From: Pelomonas sp937871895
Lineage (GTDB): Bacteria; Pseudomonadota; Gammaproteobacteria; Burkholderiales; Burkholderiaceae_C
Reading direction: 5' to 3' (one strand)
NCBI RefSeq assembly: GCF_046348265.1
Contig: NZ_JAXMEO010000006.1
Length of the DNA: 64,000 nucleotides
The notes under the pieces are model-generated. The model was not told where the DNA came from. It ran no database searches and saw nothing but the letters and a program-made list of their open reading frames with translations. This document shows, piece after piece, positions 55,757 to 64,000 of the stretch. The position numbers and the translations under genes were made by a program. Numbering within the stretch: position 1 is the first letter of the stretch; each line of letters opens with the position of its first letter.

Positions 55757-56611
55757 ATGTCACACACCAAGCACCAAACCCCTCTGCTGAAAACCGCCCT
55801 TGAGCTCCGGGCGGCGGGATCGCTCTTCCTGCGCGACGTGGCCCAGGGTGTGCTGCTCTTCAGCCACAACACCCTGGCCCTGGTGGGCTTGGCCGTGCTG
55901 GCGGTTGCCTTCGTGTTTGGCAGTCAGGCGGACTTGCGGATGCGGCTTGAGTCTGCCGCCCTGGGCTGGCTGCACGCGCGGCATGAAGCCCGCGCTGCGG
56001 CTGAAGGCGACGTGCTGTCGGTCACCGCCGAGCCGGACGCCATCTCCCGCGCCACGGTGCTGAGCCCGCAAGAGCTGAGCAAGCAGCAAGCCGCTGTGGC
56101 GCTGTGGCTGGCCCGGCGCTACCAGGTCGCGCCTGAGCCCGTCAGCCGCCTCGTCAAAGAGGCCTGGGAGCTGGGGCCCCGCGCCAAGTTGGACCCCGCC
56201 CTGATCCTGGCGGTCATGGCCATCGAGTCGCGCTTCAATCCCTTCGCCCAGAGTTCCGTCGGCGCTCAAGGCCTGATGCAAGTGATGAAGCGCGTCCACG
56301 ACGACAAGTTCGAGGTCTTTGGGGGTTCGTTGGCCACCTTCGACCCGGTGACCAACCTGCGTGTCGGCGTCCAGGTCTTGCGCGACTGCATCGCCCGGGC
56401 CGGTTCGGTCGAAGACGGCCTGCGCTATTACGTCGGCGCCGCCAACGCCGATGAAGACTCTGGCTACGCTGCCCGCGTGCTGGCCGAGCTGGAACTGCTG
56501 CGTGGCGTGATCCAGGGCCGCGCCGTCTCGCCTAACAGCCCCAACAAGCCGCGTGAACCGAGCCCTCCCGCAGCCGTGCCACCCGGTGAGGTCGCGCTGA
56601 ATTCCCGCTGA
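55757..56611 (+). CDS. Membrane-anchored SLT-type lytic transglycosylase
   Basis: 284 residues. One helix (about 33-55, LALVGLAVLAVAFVFG) anchors it. The goose-type lysozyme fold (about 120-240) has the catalytic glutamate in LAVMAIESRFNPFA, then SVGAQGLMQVM, NLRVGVQVLRD and LRYYVGAA. It cleaves peptidoglycan to 1,6-anhydro-muropeptides. A Pro/Ser-rich tail of about 30 residues ends the protein. Which Mlt class it belongs to is unclear; the SLT domain is certain. Confidence 0.9.
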   Translation: MSHTKHQTPLLKTALELRAAGSLFLRDVAQGVLLFSHNTLALVGLAVLAVAFVFGSQADLRMRLESAALGWLHARHEARAAAEGDVLSVTAEPDAISRATVLSPQELSKQQAAVALWLARRYQVAPEPVSRLVKEAWELGPRAKLDPALILAVMAIESRFNPFAQSSVGAQGLMQVMKRVHDDKFEVFGGSLATFDPVTNLRVGVQVLRDCIARAGSVEDGLRYYVGAANADEDSGYAARVLAELELLRGVIQGRAVSPNSPNKPREPSPPAAVPPGEVALNSR

Positions 56612-56622
56612 GCAGGGCCCCG

Positions 56623-56753
56623 TAATACACTGGCGCCTCACGCGACTGGCGATCATGGCCCCGACCCGACAGGGTTTGCGCGGCCGGAGGTGGACAACCA
56701 CTGGGGAGCGTGAAGTGGCGCCTGCCGCTTTTAAGCCGTTCGCCTGGGCAACT
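56623..56753 (+). promoter_or_regulatory. ZTP (pfl) riboswitch controlling glyA
   Basis: After a likely -10 (TAATAC, 56623-56628), the leader carries the pfl consensus pieces in order: CACGCGACTGGCG (56639-56651), GGTGGACAACCACTGGGGAG (56689-56708), GCGTG closing P1 with CACGC, and CGCCTGGGCA (56741-56750), the pseudoknot side. The aptamer senses the folate-stress alarmones ZMP/ZTP and turns on one-carbon genes, glyA among them. Confidence 0.85.
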
Positions 56754-56822
56754 CCGCTCGATGCAGCTCGCTCGCGTGCCGCATCGCTGCCGGAGCACAC
56801 CGCCACCGACTGATCACACACC

Positions 56823-58073
56823 ATGTTTGACCGCCGCACCGCGACCCTGGCCCTGACGGACCCCGAAATCTTTGCTGCCGTCCAGCAAGAAAACCAGCGC
56901 CAGCAAGACCACATCGAGCTGATCGCCTCCGAAAACTACACCTCACCCGCCGTGATGGAGGCTCAGGGCAGCCAACTGACCAACAAGTACGCCGAGGGCT
57001 ACCCTGGCAAGCGCTACTACGGTGGCTGCGAGTACGTGGACGTGGTTGAGCAGCTGGCCATTGACCGGGTCAAGCAGCTCTTCGGCGCCAATTTCGCCAA
57101 CGTCCAGCCCAATTCTGGCTCCCAGGCCAACCAGGCCGTGTTCTTCGGGTTGCTGCAGCCGGGCGACACCATCATGGGCATGAGCCTCGCCGAAGGTGGC
57201 CACCTGACGCATGGCATGCCCCTGAACATGAGCGGCAAGTGGTTCAAGGTTGTCAGCTACGGCCTCGACGCCCAGGAAGCCATCGACTACGACGCGATGG
57301 AGCGCCTCGCCCGTGAGCACAAGCCCAAACTCATCATTGCCGGCGCCTCCGCGTACTCGCTGCACATCGACTTCGCGCGTTTCGCCAAGATCGCCAAGGA
57401 GATCGGCGCCTATTTCATGGTGGACATGGCCCACTACGCCGGCCTGATCGCCGCTGGCGTTTACCCCAATCCCTTGCCTCACGCAGACGTGGTCACGTCC
57501 ACCACGCACAAGAGCCTGCGTGGCCCGCGTGGCGGGATCATCTTGATGAATGACGAGGCCATCGCCAAGAAGATCAATTCGGCCATCTTCCCTGGCATTC
57601 AGGGCGGCCCCTTGATGCACGTGATCGCCGGCAAGGCCGTGGCCTTCAAGGAAGCGCTCGGCCCCGACTTCAAGGCCTACCAAGCTCAGGTCGTTGCCAA
57701 TGCCAAGGTGCTGGCCGAGACCTTGATCTCACGCGGCCTGCGCATCGTGTCGGGCGGCACACAAAGCCATGTCATGCTGGTTGACCTGCGCCCCAAGAAC
57801 CTGACGGGCAAGGAAGCCGAGGCCATCCTGGGCGCCGCCCACATGACCTGCAACAAGAACGGCATCCCGAACGATCCGCAAAAGCCCATGGTCACCAGCG
57901 GCATCCGCCTGGGTACGCCAGCCATGACGACCCGTGGGTTTGGTGCTGAGGAAGTTCGCTTGACGGCCAACCTCATTGCCGACGTGCTGGACAACCCACA
58001 CGACGAGGCGAACATCGCGGCGGTTCGGGCCAAGGTCACGGCGCTGACGGCGGCCTTCCCGGTCTACCGCTGA
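56823..58073 (+). CDS. glyA: Serine hydroxymethyltransferase
   Basis: 416 residues. It converts serine and tetrahydrofolate to glycine and methylene-THF. LIASENYTSPAVMEAQGS, YPGKRYYGGCEYVD, VDMAHYAGLIAAG and VVTSTTHKSLRGPRGG with PLP-lysine Lys230 are all present. It sits behind a ZTP riboswitch, so expression should rise when 10-formyl-THF is short. nrdR follows by 18 bp and is probably co-transcribed. Confidence 0.98.
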   Translation: MFDRRTATLALTDPEIFAAVQQENQRQQDHIELIASENYTSPAVMEAQGSQLTNKYAEGYPGKRYYGGCEYVDVVEQLAIDRVKQLFGANFANVQPNSGSQANQAVFFGLLQPGDTIMGMSLAEGGHLTHGMPLNMSGKWFKVVSYGLDAQEAIDYDAMERLAREHKPKLIIAGASAYSLHIDFARFAKIAKEIGAYFMVDMAHYAGLIAAGVYPNPLPHADVVTSTTHKSLRGPRGGIILMNDEAIAKKINSAIFPGIQGGPLMHVIAGKAVAFKEALGPDFKAYQAQVVANAKVLAETLISRGLRIVSGGTQSHVMLVDLRPKNLTGKEAEAILGAAHMTCNKNGIPNDPQKPMVTSGIRLGTPAMTTRGFGAEEVRLTANLIADVLDNPHDEANIAAVRAKVTALTAAFPVYR

Positions 58074-58091
58074 GCACGACGGAAGCTCCGC

Positions 58092-58535
58092 ATGCGCTGC
58101 CCCTTTTGCGGTCATGCTGAAACGCAGGTAGCGGAGACGCGGGACTCCGACGAGGGCGATGCCGTCCGGCGACGCCGTCGTTGTCAGTCTTGCGACAAGC
58201 GCTTCACCACCTATGAGCGTGCGGACATCACCCTGCCGACCGTCGTCAAGAAGGACGGTCGGCGCGCCGATTTCGACCCCGCCAAGCTACGGGCCTCGAT
58301 GCAATTGGCGCTGCGCAAGCGCCCGGTGAGCATCGAGCAAATCGACGAAGCGCTGAGCCGGATCGAAGAAAAGCTGCTCGCCAGCGGCGTGCGCGAGATC
58401 GCCTCGACACGGCTCGGCGAATTCGTCATGCGCGAACTCAAGCGCATCGACAAGGTCGCCTACGTCCGTTTTGCCTCCGTCTACCGGAGCTTCGAGGATG
58501 TGGACGAGTTCAGGCAACTGATCCGCGAAATCTAA
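58092..58535 (+). CDS. nrdR: Transcriptional repressor NrdR
   Basis: 147 residues. A zinc ribbon with Cys3, Cys6, Cys31 and Cys34 (MRCPFCGHAETQVAETRDSD, RRCQSCDKRFTTYER) is followed by an ATP-cone (VVKKDGRRADFDPAKLRASM). It represses ribonucleotide reductase genes in response to ATP/dATP. The usual order in this group is glyA-nrdR-ribD; here pilin genes lie between nrdR and ribD. Confidence 0.97.
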   Translation: MRCPFCGHAETQVAETRDSDEGDAVRRRRRCQSCDKRFTTYERADITLPTVVKKDGRRADFDPAKLRASMQLALRKRPVSIEQIDEALSRIEEKLLASGVREIASTRLGEFVMRELKRIDKVAYVRFASVYRSFEDVDEFRQLIREI

Positions 58536-58606
58536 GCCCGCGCGGCCTCCCGGGAGCATCGCTTCGCGCGCTGCGGGCTGGTTGCTCGCCGGCATCAGGG
58601 TTTCCA

Positions 58607-58678
58607 CTTCCCCCTGAAGGGGGATATACCCCCCCTCGTTCCCCCCACCCCCCCCTGCGTTCCCACCAAAGGGGGAAG
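58607..58678. repeat. C/G-rich inverted repeat element between nrdR and the pilin cluster
   Basis: CTTCCCCCT (58607-58615) pairs with AGGGGGAAG (58670-58678), and also with the nearer TGAAGGGGGA. The core holds several runs of five to seven C. The interval 58536-58739 has no gene; such C-tract hairpins are scattered in Burkholderiales genomes and could terminate nrdR transcription. Confidence 0.55.
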
Positions 58679-58739
58679 GACGCGGCGCGCGTCGATTTCT
58701 AAAGTTTGCGCATCCCAACACGCAAACCGGAACACGACC

Positions 58740-59276
58740 ATGCGCCACAAGCTCCGCACCCTCCGCACCGCCGCAGGTTTCACCCTGATCGAAGCCTGCG
58801 CAGCACTCGGCGTCACGGCCACGCTGGCCAGCCAGGCGCTGCCTGCCATGTCCGGCTTGATGCAAAGCCAACGCATGACGGCCTATGCCGAACGGCTGGC
58901 AAGCGACCTTCGGGAGGCCCGCACTCTGTCCATCCACCACAACCAGACCGTGCAGCTGTCCTTCGGTGCCAAAGGCAACACCCAGTGCTACGTCATTTAC
59001 AGCGGGAGCGGCTCCTGCGCATGCAGCGGCGCGAGCACGACCTGCGACGCCAGCGCTACTGCCCATAAGACCGTTGCGCTCTCCCATCCCACTGCGCTGA
59101 ACTTTTGGAACAACAAGCAACGCATCGCCTTCAGCGCCGGCCAGGGTTTCGGCAGCATGGCAAGTGTGGGCGTGCTTGACGCCAAGGGCAACGGCATCAA
59201 ACACGTGATTGCTATCACCGGCCGAATCCGAAGCTGTAGCGTCGATGCGCCCCGCAACCATCTGCCCAAGTGCTGA
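58740..59276 (+). CDS. GspH/FimT-family pseudopilin
   Basis: 178 residues with the prepilin signature: 13-residue basic leader, then GFTLIEACAALGVTATLASQ, cut before Phe with the Glu5 that orients it into the pilus. The GspH domain follows (RLASDLREARTLSIHHNQTV), with cysteines in TQCYVIYSGSGSCACSG and near the C-terminus that may form disulfides. A minor pilin for type IV pilus assembly. First gene of the cluster. Confidence 0.85.
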   Translation: MRHKLRTLRTAAGFTLIEACAALGVTATLASQALPAMSGLMQSQRMTAYAERLASDLREARTLSIHHNQTVQLSFGAKGNTQCYVIYSGSGSCACSGASTTCDASATAHKTVALSHPTALNFWNNKQRIAFSAGQGFGSMASVGVLDAKGNGIKHVIAITGRIRSCSVDAPRNHLPKC

Positions 59277-59402
59277 GCGGGCGAGACCAGACTAGAACGA
59301 AGGATCCCCACTTCCGGGGACGCGCCGACGAGCGGCCTTATGCGCCTGACGGACGGGCTTGCAAGCGTGGGGCAACTGGCTTGGGGAGATCAGAATGCCC
59401 GC

Positions 59403-59876
59403 ATGAATGCTGACAAAAACATCGTCTTGTGTCGGGAACTGGCAGGTCGGGGCTTCACGCTGATCGAATTGGTGGTGGCCATTCTGGTGATGGGCATTCT
59501 CTCGGCAATCGCGTACCCCATGTACGTCAATCAAATACAAAAGGCGCGCCGTGGTGATGCAATTGCCGCCATTACAGCAATCACGCAAGCCGAAGAGCGC
59601 TACCGAATGAATCACACCGAATATTCAGACAGTGCCAGCACGCTCCAGGTAGACACATCGAAAATTGCGGCGCATTATTCAATATCGATTACAGGAATCC
59701 CATCGGGATTGAATGCCGGGTACATCGTTACCGCCGCCCCCTTGTCCAGCAGCCCACAATCAAAAGATACACGCTGCGCGAAACTCATCGTGACCATGCA
59801 GCGCGGGAATCTTGAATATTCTGCAAAAGATTCGACGGACCTCGTGACTACTACTGCGGAGTGCTGGCCCAAATGA
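59403..59876 (+). CDS. Type IV pilin of PilE type (minor pilin)
   Basis: 157 residues from MNADKNIVLCRELAGRG, cleaved before FTLIELVVAILVMGILSAIA. The long N-terminal helix and EERYRMNHTEYSDSASTL are PilE/PilA-type features; a C-terminal cysteine pair (DTRCAKL, AECWPK) makes the expected D-region loop. An ATG 21 codons upstream is too far from the cleavage site. Base composition is lower in GC than the rest of the window. Confidence 0.85.
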   Translation: MNADKNIVLCRELAGRGFTLIELVVAILVMGILSAIAYPMYVNQIQKARRGDAIAAITAITQAEERYRMNHTEYSDSASTLQVDTSKIAAHYSISITGIPSGLNAGYIVTAAPLSSSPQSKDTRCAKLIVTMQRGNLEYSAKDSTDLVTTTAECWPK

Positions 59877-60499
59877 TGCAAAGCCGCCCGCACCCCCATC
59901 GTACTTTCTACCCAAATCGCAAGGGATTTGGGCTGGTCGAGTCCATGATCAGCATTGCCATCATCGGCATCATTTTGGCGGTTGCAGCCCCCTCTATCGG
60001 GTCGCTGATACAACGAAAGAAGGTCATCGCAGCAGCCAATGAGCTTGTCTCGGTGATTGGGTATAGCCGATCAGAAGCATTGGCGGGTCAAGCCGAAATC
60101 TTGGTGTCCTTCGACGACGGTGCCGCCGCCCAGGGCGTCAGTTGCGTGCAAGTGGCCACCACACCGCTCACACGTAAAAGCTCCTGCAAGTGCTGGGGCA
60201 AGATCACCGACTCCTGTCGAGTCGCGGGGGCGCCAGGCGGCAAGATGCTGAGAATATTCTCGATACCGATATCGAGCGGCGTGACATTTTCGACGAACAG
60301 TGTCGCATGGCCAGATTCAGCAGTACCGGGACGCTTCAGTTTTGTATGGCCTAGACTACTTACAGATTTGCCGGAAACCCTGAAGATTACGGTGAGTGGC
60401 TCGCGAGGATTTCAATTGCGGGTTGACGTTTCAAGCACCGGCCAAACGAGCGTTTGTGCGCCTGGTGGAGCTGAAGGCGAGTACCCAGCATGCCCTTAA
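59873..60499 (+). CDS. FimT/FimU-type minor pilin
   Basis: 208 residues from ATG 59873, overlapping the previous stop (ATGA). The leader is long and basic, then KGFGLVESMISIAIIGIILA gives the cleavage site and helix. The GspH-like region (KKVIAAANELVSVIGYSRSE) is followed by a beta-rich C-domain with cysteines (SSCKCWGK, SVCAPGG). It would help prime pilus assembly from the tip complex. Confidence 0.82.
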   Translation: MMQSRPHPHRTFYPNRKGFGLVESMISIAIIGIILAVAAPSIGSLIQRKKVIAAANELVSVIGYSRSEALAGQAEILVSFDDGAAAQGVSCVQVATTPLTRKSSCKCWGKITDSCRVAGAPGGKMLRIFSIPISSGVTFSTNSVAWPDSAVPGRFSFVWPRLLTDLPETLKITVSGSRGFQLRVDVSSTGQTSVCAPGGAEGEYPACP

Positions 60500-61221
60500 A
60501 TAGAATGAACGTTCACCGAAAACGTCAACTTGGCTTGACTCTGGTTGAGTTGATGGTTGGCATCACGGTGGGACTGATCGTGACGGCAGGCGCGTCATTG
60601 ATGGCAGTCAACCAAATATCTGAGCACCGCCGTATCACCATCGAAGTTCAGATGCAACAAGATTTGCGAATCATTGCGGAACTTATCGCTCAAGAAGTTC
60701 GCCGCGCCGGATTCAGGGCCTGGGGTGAATTGGGAGTTTGGGCTCCAGGGACTGGTGCGGGCGGGGACGAACTTGCCAGCCAGAACCCCTACGAGAATCT
60801 CGCGGCGTCCAGTAACTCGCTGACCTACACGTTTGAATCCTCGCCGTTCGCCAGCATTCTGCGACAAACCAAGCCAATCACTGACGCAACCGATGATAGT
60901 GACCATTTTGGTTTCCAGATTGACGCTGGAGAATTGAAAGCACAATTAGGGAAGGGAAACTGGCAACCCATTTCTGACAAGGGCAGTTATGTCTTTGATG
61001 CGGCAAGCTCCAAGATTGAAGTTTCGACGCAAACCGTGTCTTTAGCAGATTTTTGTGACAAGCCATGCGGCGGGGCCGGCGATTGCCCGCCACAGCAAGA
61101 GGTGCGACGAGTTGACGTTACGCTTGTCGCCAAAAGCCTTGCGCTGAAAGACGTCACGCGAACCATCAAGGTGAGTGAGCGAATCAGAGCCGACAAAGTG
61201 ACAGGGACCTGTGGATCATGA
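60490..61221 (+). CDS. pilW: PilW-family minor pilin
   Basis: 243 residues. GLTLVELMVGITVGLIVTAG is the PilW class prepilin helix, and QQDLRIIAELIAQEVRRAGF is the conserved following stretch. Start is ATG 60490, which overlaps the previous gene by 10 bases, or ATG 60505. A cysteine pair near the end (FCDKPCGGAGDC) may stabilise the head. It overlaps the PilX-like gene by 4 bases. Confidence 0.85.
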   Translation: MPLNRMNVHRKRQLGLTLVELMVGITVGLIVTAGASLMAVNQISEHRRITIEVQMQQDLRIIAELIAQEVRRAGFRAWGELGVWAPGTGAGGDELASQNPYENLAASSNSLTYTFESSPFASILRQTKPITDATDDSDHFGFQIDAGELKAQLGKGNWQPISDKGSYVFDAASSKIEVSTQTVSLADFCDKPCGGAGDCPPQQEVRRVDVTLVAKSLALKDVTRTIKVSERIRADKVTGTCGS

Positions 61222-62519
61222 GAACCGTCGCATTTCTTCGGCAGCGAGAGGCAGGCGCAGCCACGCTTGTCATCGTCATGGCGTTGTTTATTTTGATCGG
61301 CCTGCTCGCTGCCTACGGAAATAGAAATCTAGTTTTCGAGCAGCGCATGGCTGGGAGCACTTATCGTGCAGCCATTGGTGCAGAAGTTGCCGAATCAGCT
61401 GTTGACTGGACGCTGTCCATGCTCAATGCTGACTTTTCAGACACGACCTGTGCGCCATCGACCACAGCACGCACTTTTGCGGAGCGTTATATCGTCGTCG
61501 ACAAAGGATCGAGAAGGATTAGTCTGAACCCCACGCCTCCACCCACGCCCGATTCATCCCTCGGAATGGGCGCGGCAGACTGCGTCAAGGTATCTGGTGG
61601 CGGATGGGACTGCCGTTGCCTTGAGAAAAATGCGGCTGCAGCGCGCGTGCCTTTAGGTGCTGCTGCAGAACAGCAGCCCAGTTTTATTGTGAGCTTTTCA
61701 GAAAGTAGGCGGCCGGGCACTGTTTTGGTCAATACCACGTCGTGTACCAGCAGCGTCGTTCAAGATTGTTCAAGCAAGGAGAATACTCTCCTGGCCCGTG
61801 AGGCCGTCGGGCAGCGGAGCGCAGTGGTCGGCTTTGTGCCAGCCGTTCGCACGCCGCCGAGTGCCGCCATCACGGTCAAGGGCCGCGTCCAGTCTACGGA
61901 TGGAAATCTTGGCATTCATAATGCTGATCCATCCACAAACGGCACTCTGCTTGTCACCGGCAGTTCGACCGCGCCCTCGGGCCTCGTCGAAGCAAAACTA
62001 GAAAGCCTGCCGGGCACTCCACCCCGGAGCGCCATTTTTTCTGGGGACCCATCTTTGGCCAATGGAGATGTCTTCAAGATGCTCGTGGGCATGCCCATCA
62101 GCCGGTTTAAATATCACCCTGGCGTAAGACGCATTGCCTGTAACCCTGACTGCGCAACGGCATTGACGACCGCCGTTCAAAAGGGCGCGTCGATGCTCCT
62201 CATTGATGGTGATCTGGATATCTCTGCAACGACGTCATTGGGTACGGCCACGCGGCCGGTGTTCTTGCTAGTCACTGGAGCCATCAATATATCGGCCGAC
62301 TTTGCGATGTATGGAATGATTCATAGCGAAGGGAATTTCACCTGGAATGCAAGTGGTGGCTCAGCTGGGTATTTGGTGGGGGCGGCGACCTCTTCCGGGG
62401 ATTTCTCGGCAACGGGCAATGTTGATGTGGCATATTCGGCGGACGTCAGCGAAATTCTAAGGAACAAAGTAGGCAGTTTTGTCCGCGTTTCTGGGGGATG
62501 GTATGACAAGCCGATGTAA
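61218..62519 (+). CDS. PilX-like pilus assembly protein, extended
   Basis: 433 residues, about twice classical PilX. The N-terminus (AGAATLVIVMALFILIGLLA) is a PilX-type helix, then EQRMAGSTYRAAIGAEVAES as in the family. The remaining 280 residues are beta-rich with repeats such as VKGRVQSTDGNLGIHN, LLIDGDLDISATTSLG and LLVTGAINISADF, suggesting a beta-helix or adhesin-like head. Cysteines are plentiful (CVKVSGGGWDCRC). Overlaps pilW by 4 bases. Confidence 0.78.
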   Translation: MRTVAFLRQREAGAATLVIVMALFILIGLLAAYGNRNLVFEQRMAGSTYRAAIGAEVAESAVDWTLSMLNADFSDTTCAPSTTARTFAERYIVVDKGSRRISLNPTPPPTPDSSLGMGAADCVKVSGGGWDCRCLEKNAAAARVPLGAAAEQQPSFIVSFSESRRPGTVLVNTTSCTSSVVQDCSSKENTLLAREAVGQRSAVVGFVPAVRTPPSAAITVKGRVQSTDGNLGIHNADPSTNGTLLVTGSSTAPSGLVEAKLESLPGTPPRSAIFSGDPSLANGDVFKMLVGMPISRFKYHPGVRRIACNPDCATALTTAVQKGASMLLIDGDLDISATTSLGTATRPVFLLVTGAINISADFAMYGMIHSEGNFTWNASGGSAGYLVGAATSSGDFSATGNVDVAYSADVSEILRNKVGSFVRVSGGWYDKPM

Positions 62520-63732
62520 TTTCCGGTTCGGCATCAGCCTCCCATTCCGCTCCGTCAAGTCCCGTGGCGTTTCCTTGGTCGAAGCGCTGGTTGCGCTGCT
62601 GGTCATGAGTTTTGGCATGGTTGCCTTGGTTGGCATCCTTTCCAATTTGCGCCGCTCCGAGGATCTGGCACGCCAACGCGGCGAAGCGCAACGCATCGCC
62701 CAAGCTGAGATCGCAAAGTTTCGGGCGTTTTCATTGATTGACCGCCCCGTCGGGACTGGGACCGAAATTCAGGCGTTTTCCGATCTGAATGTCGGAACGA
62801 CAGTCACGACCTCGGCCACGCCTGACAACTCCAACGTCACGTATACGGTCACGCGGTCGTCGGCGTGGTCAACGACCATTCCAAATATGGCCGAAGTTCG
62901 CGTCAGCGTTCAATGGACGGACCGCGTTGGCGACGCACAGACCATTCTTTTGGATTCGATGATCGCTGCGATCGATCCTGCGTTCACCGGCGCGCTTTTT
63001 GTTGCCCCGCCACCTGGCATGACGCGGCAGCCGGGGGAGCGCTCACCAGCGATTCCGCCCGATGCCAAAGACCTCGGCGACAAAACCAGCGCATACAAGC
63101 CTTCGCCGGGTGGCGGCACGGCCTGGGTGTTTGACAACCAGACAGGCCTGGTCACCAAAAGCTGTTCGGTCAGCACGGGCATTTCGACCAGTGCGATCAC
63201 CACCGGTGACCTGACGTCCTGCGCGACCGTGACCAACGGCTATTTCGTGTCCGGCACCATCCGTTTCTCGATGACGGCGCCGCCGAACGCCAAGGTGCCG
63301 GAGGCAACTGCGGTACCAGCACATGCAGCGGTGACCTTGACCAGTTTGGGGCATCCTGCCGCGCCTGTCTGTTTTGACGACTCCGGCACCGTCCCCTATG
63401 CGATCACCTACGCCTGCCTGATTCTTGGCAACACGGGCACGCCGTCGATCTGGTCTGGAAGCATCGAACTCACCAGCATCGACACCACGACCCTCCCCAC
63501 GCCGCCTTACCGCGTCTGCCGTTACACCTACGACTACAGCCGCAATGGCCGGATCGACAACGAAGAGCACGCTGACCTCTACGTCAACGTCGCCAAGTCG
63601 CTGCCCCGGCAAAACTTCCTGGTCGTTGCCGGCGGGCAGAGCTGCCCCGTGGACAGCTCGACCTTCGACCCAGCAGCTCGCAATTTCGTGAACTACACGA
63701 CCAAAGAGCAGCAGCCAACCCGGACGCCGTGA
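62503..63732 (+). CDS. PilV-like minor pilin with large C-terminal domain
   Basis: 409 residues from ATG 62503, overlapping the PilX-like gene by 17 bases. The prepilin segment RGVSLVEALVALLVMSFGMV is PilV-like, then NLRRSEDLARQRGEAQRIAQ. Typical PilV is about 160-200 residues; here a further beta-rich domain of over 200 residues includes WVFDNQTGLVTKSCSVST and YDYSRNGRIDNEEHADLYVN. It may form or hold the pilus tip in the absence of a linked PilY1. Confidence 0.78.
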   Translation: MTSRCNFRFGISLPFRSVKSRGVSLVEALVALLVMSFGMVALVGILSNLRRSEDLARQRGEAQRIAQAEIAKFRAFSLIDRPVGTGTEIQAFSDLNVGTTVTTSATPDNSNVTYTVTRSSAWSTTIPNMAEVRVSVQWTDRVGDAQTILLDSMIAAIDPAFTGALFVAPPPGMTRQPGERSPAIPPDAKDLGDKTSAYKPSPGGGTAWVFDNQTGLVTKSCSVSTGISTSAITTGDLTSCATVTNGYFVSGTIRFSMTAPPNAKVPEATAVPAHAAVTLTSLGHPAAPVCFDDSGTVPYAITYACLILGNTGTPSIWSGSIELTSIDTTTLPTPPYRVCRYTYDYSRNGRIDNEEHADLYVNVAKSLPRQNFLVVAGGQSCPVDSSTFDPAARNFVNYTTKEQQPTRTP

Positions 63733-63778
63733 TCAGCCACACTCGGGGCTGAACGATCAACGCGCTGCACTGCGGACC

Positions 63779-64000
63779 GTGTCTCTCGAAAGCTCCGTGC
63801 TCTTGCCCAATGAAGCCAGCGCCATGCACCGGGCGCTGGCGCTGGCAGAGCGCGCCATTGGTCTGAGCGACCCCAACCCGCGCGTGGGCTGCTGCTTGCT
63901 GGACAGCCACGGTGAGGTGATCGGCGAAGGCTTCACGCAGCAAGCGGGCGGGCCGCATGCCGAGGTCATGGCTCTGCGGGACGCACAGGCGCGTGGCGCA
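63779..64000 (+). CDS. ribD: Riboflavin biosynthesis protein RibD, N-terminal part (cut by window edge)
   Basis: The frame is open to the right edge. From GTG 63779 (alternatives GTG 63797 or ATG 63824) it reads ALALAERAIGLSDPNPRVGC, then GEVIGEGFTQQAGGPHAEVM, the deaminase zinc site (P-N-P-x-V-G, H-A-E-V). RibD deaminates and reduces the pyrimidine intermediate of riboflavin synthesis. Only about 74 residues are visible, so the reductase domain is outside. nrdR is its usual neighbour, here separated by the pilin genes. Confidence 0.88.
   Translation, partial: MSLESSVLLPNEASAMHRALALAERAIGLSDPNPRVGCCLLDSHGEVIGEGFTQQAGGPHAEVMALRDAQARGA

Overview
The window looks like chromosomal DNA of a betaproteobacterium of the order Burkholderiales, most like the Comamonadaceae/Sphaerotilaceae (Leptothrix-Ideonella-Roseateles type). 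The evidence is high GC with strong third-position bias, the orders rpsP-rimM-trmD-rplS, murJ/rpsT, AI-2E-hda-HAD-pcnB-folK, DUF3579/argD-argF and glyA-nrdR...ribD, and Entner-Doudoroff glucose catabolism with a glucokinase-RpiR fusion. The genus cannot be fixed from the sequence alone. No tRNA, rRNA, CRISPR array or intact insertion sequence was seen.

Layout. 1-1.9 kb: 3' part of a RES-domain gene, an LpxL-like acyltransferase and a 520-bp gene-free stretch with small repeats, one of them attC-like. 1.9-9.7 kb: exonuclease III, an Aer-type chemoreceptor split by a frameshift, a thioesterase, edd-eda, a ChaC-like enzyme, a MobA/MocA-like nucleotidyltransferase and pdxH. 9.7-16.5 kb: an msrA-ABC transporter-DUF3299 operon, a secreted S9 peptidase, a CobD/CbiB-like protein and a NUDIX hydrolase. 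16.5-18.8 kb: the S16-RimM-TrmD-L19 operon with an internal terminator and an internal promoter. 18.8-28.8 kb: GNAT, TM2 protein, Pit phosphate transport, then a tightly overlapped minus-strand run from murJ to folK. 28.9-37.4 kb: rpsT, arginine genes argD-argF, a kinase-USP fusion, a cupredoxin and a lipoprotein.

37.4-53 kb is a carbohydrate region. glgP-glgB-glgX-malQ form one operon for glycogen breakdown and remodelling. Facing it are a MalK-type ATPase, a canonical glucokinase and a divergent glucokinase-RpiR fusion whose kinase motifs are eroded. A GH115 alpha-glucuronidase follows, with a LacI-type operator inside its promoter. HexR-like 15-bp palindromes lie before edd, before glk and before the fusion gene. 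Together they suggest one regulator joining glucose phosphorylation to the Entner-Doudoroff pathway.

53-64 kb: YdcF, UbiD and a lytic transglycosylase, then glyA behind a ZTP (pfl) riboswitch, nrdR, a six-gene minor-pilin cluster of lower GC with no pilY1, and the 5' end of ribD, cut by the window edge.
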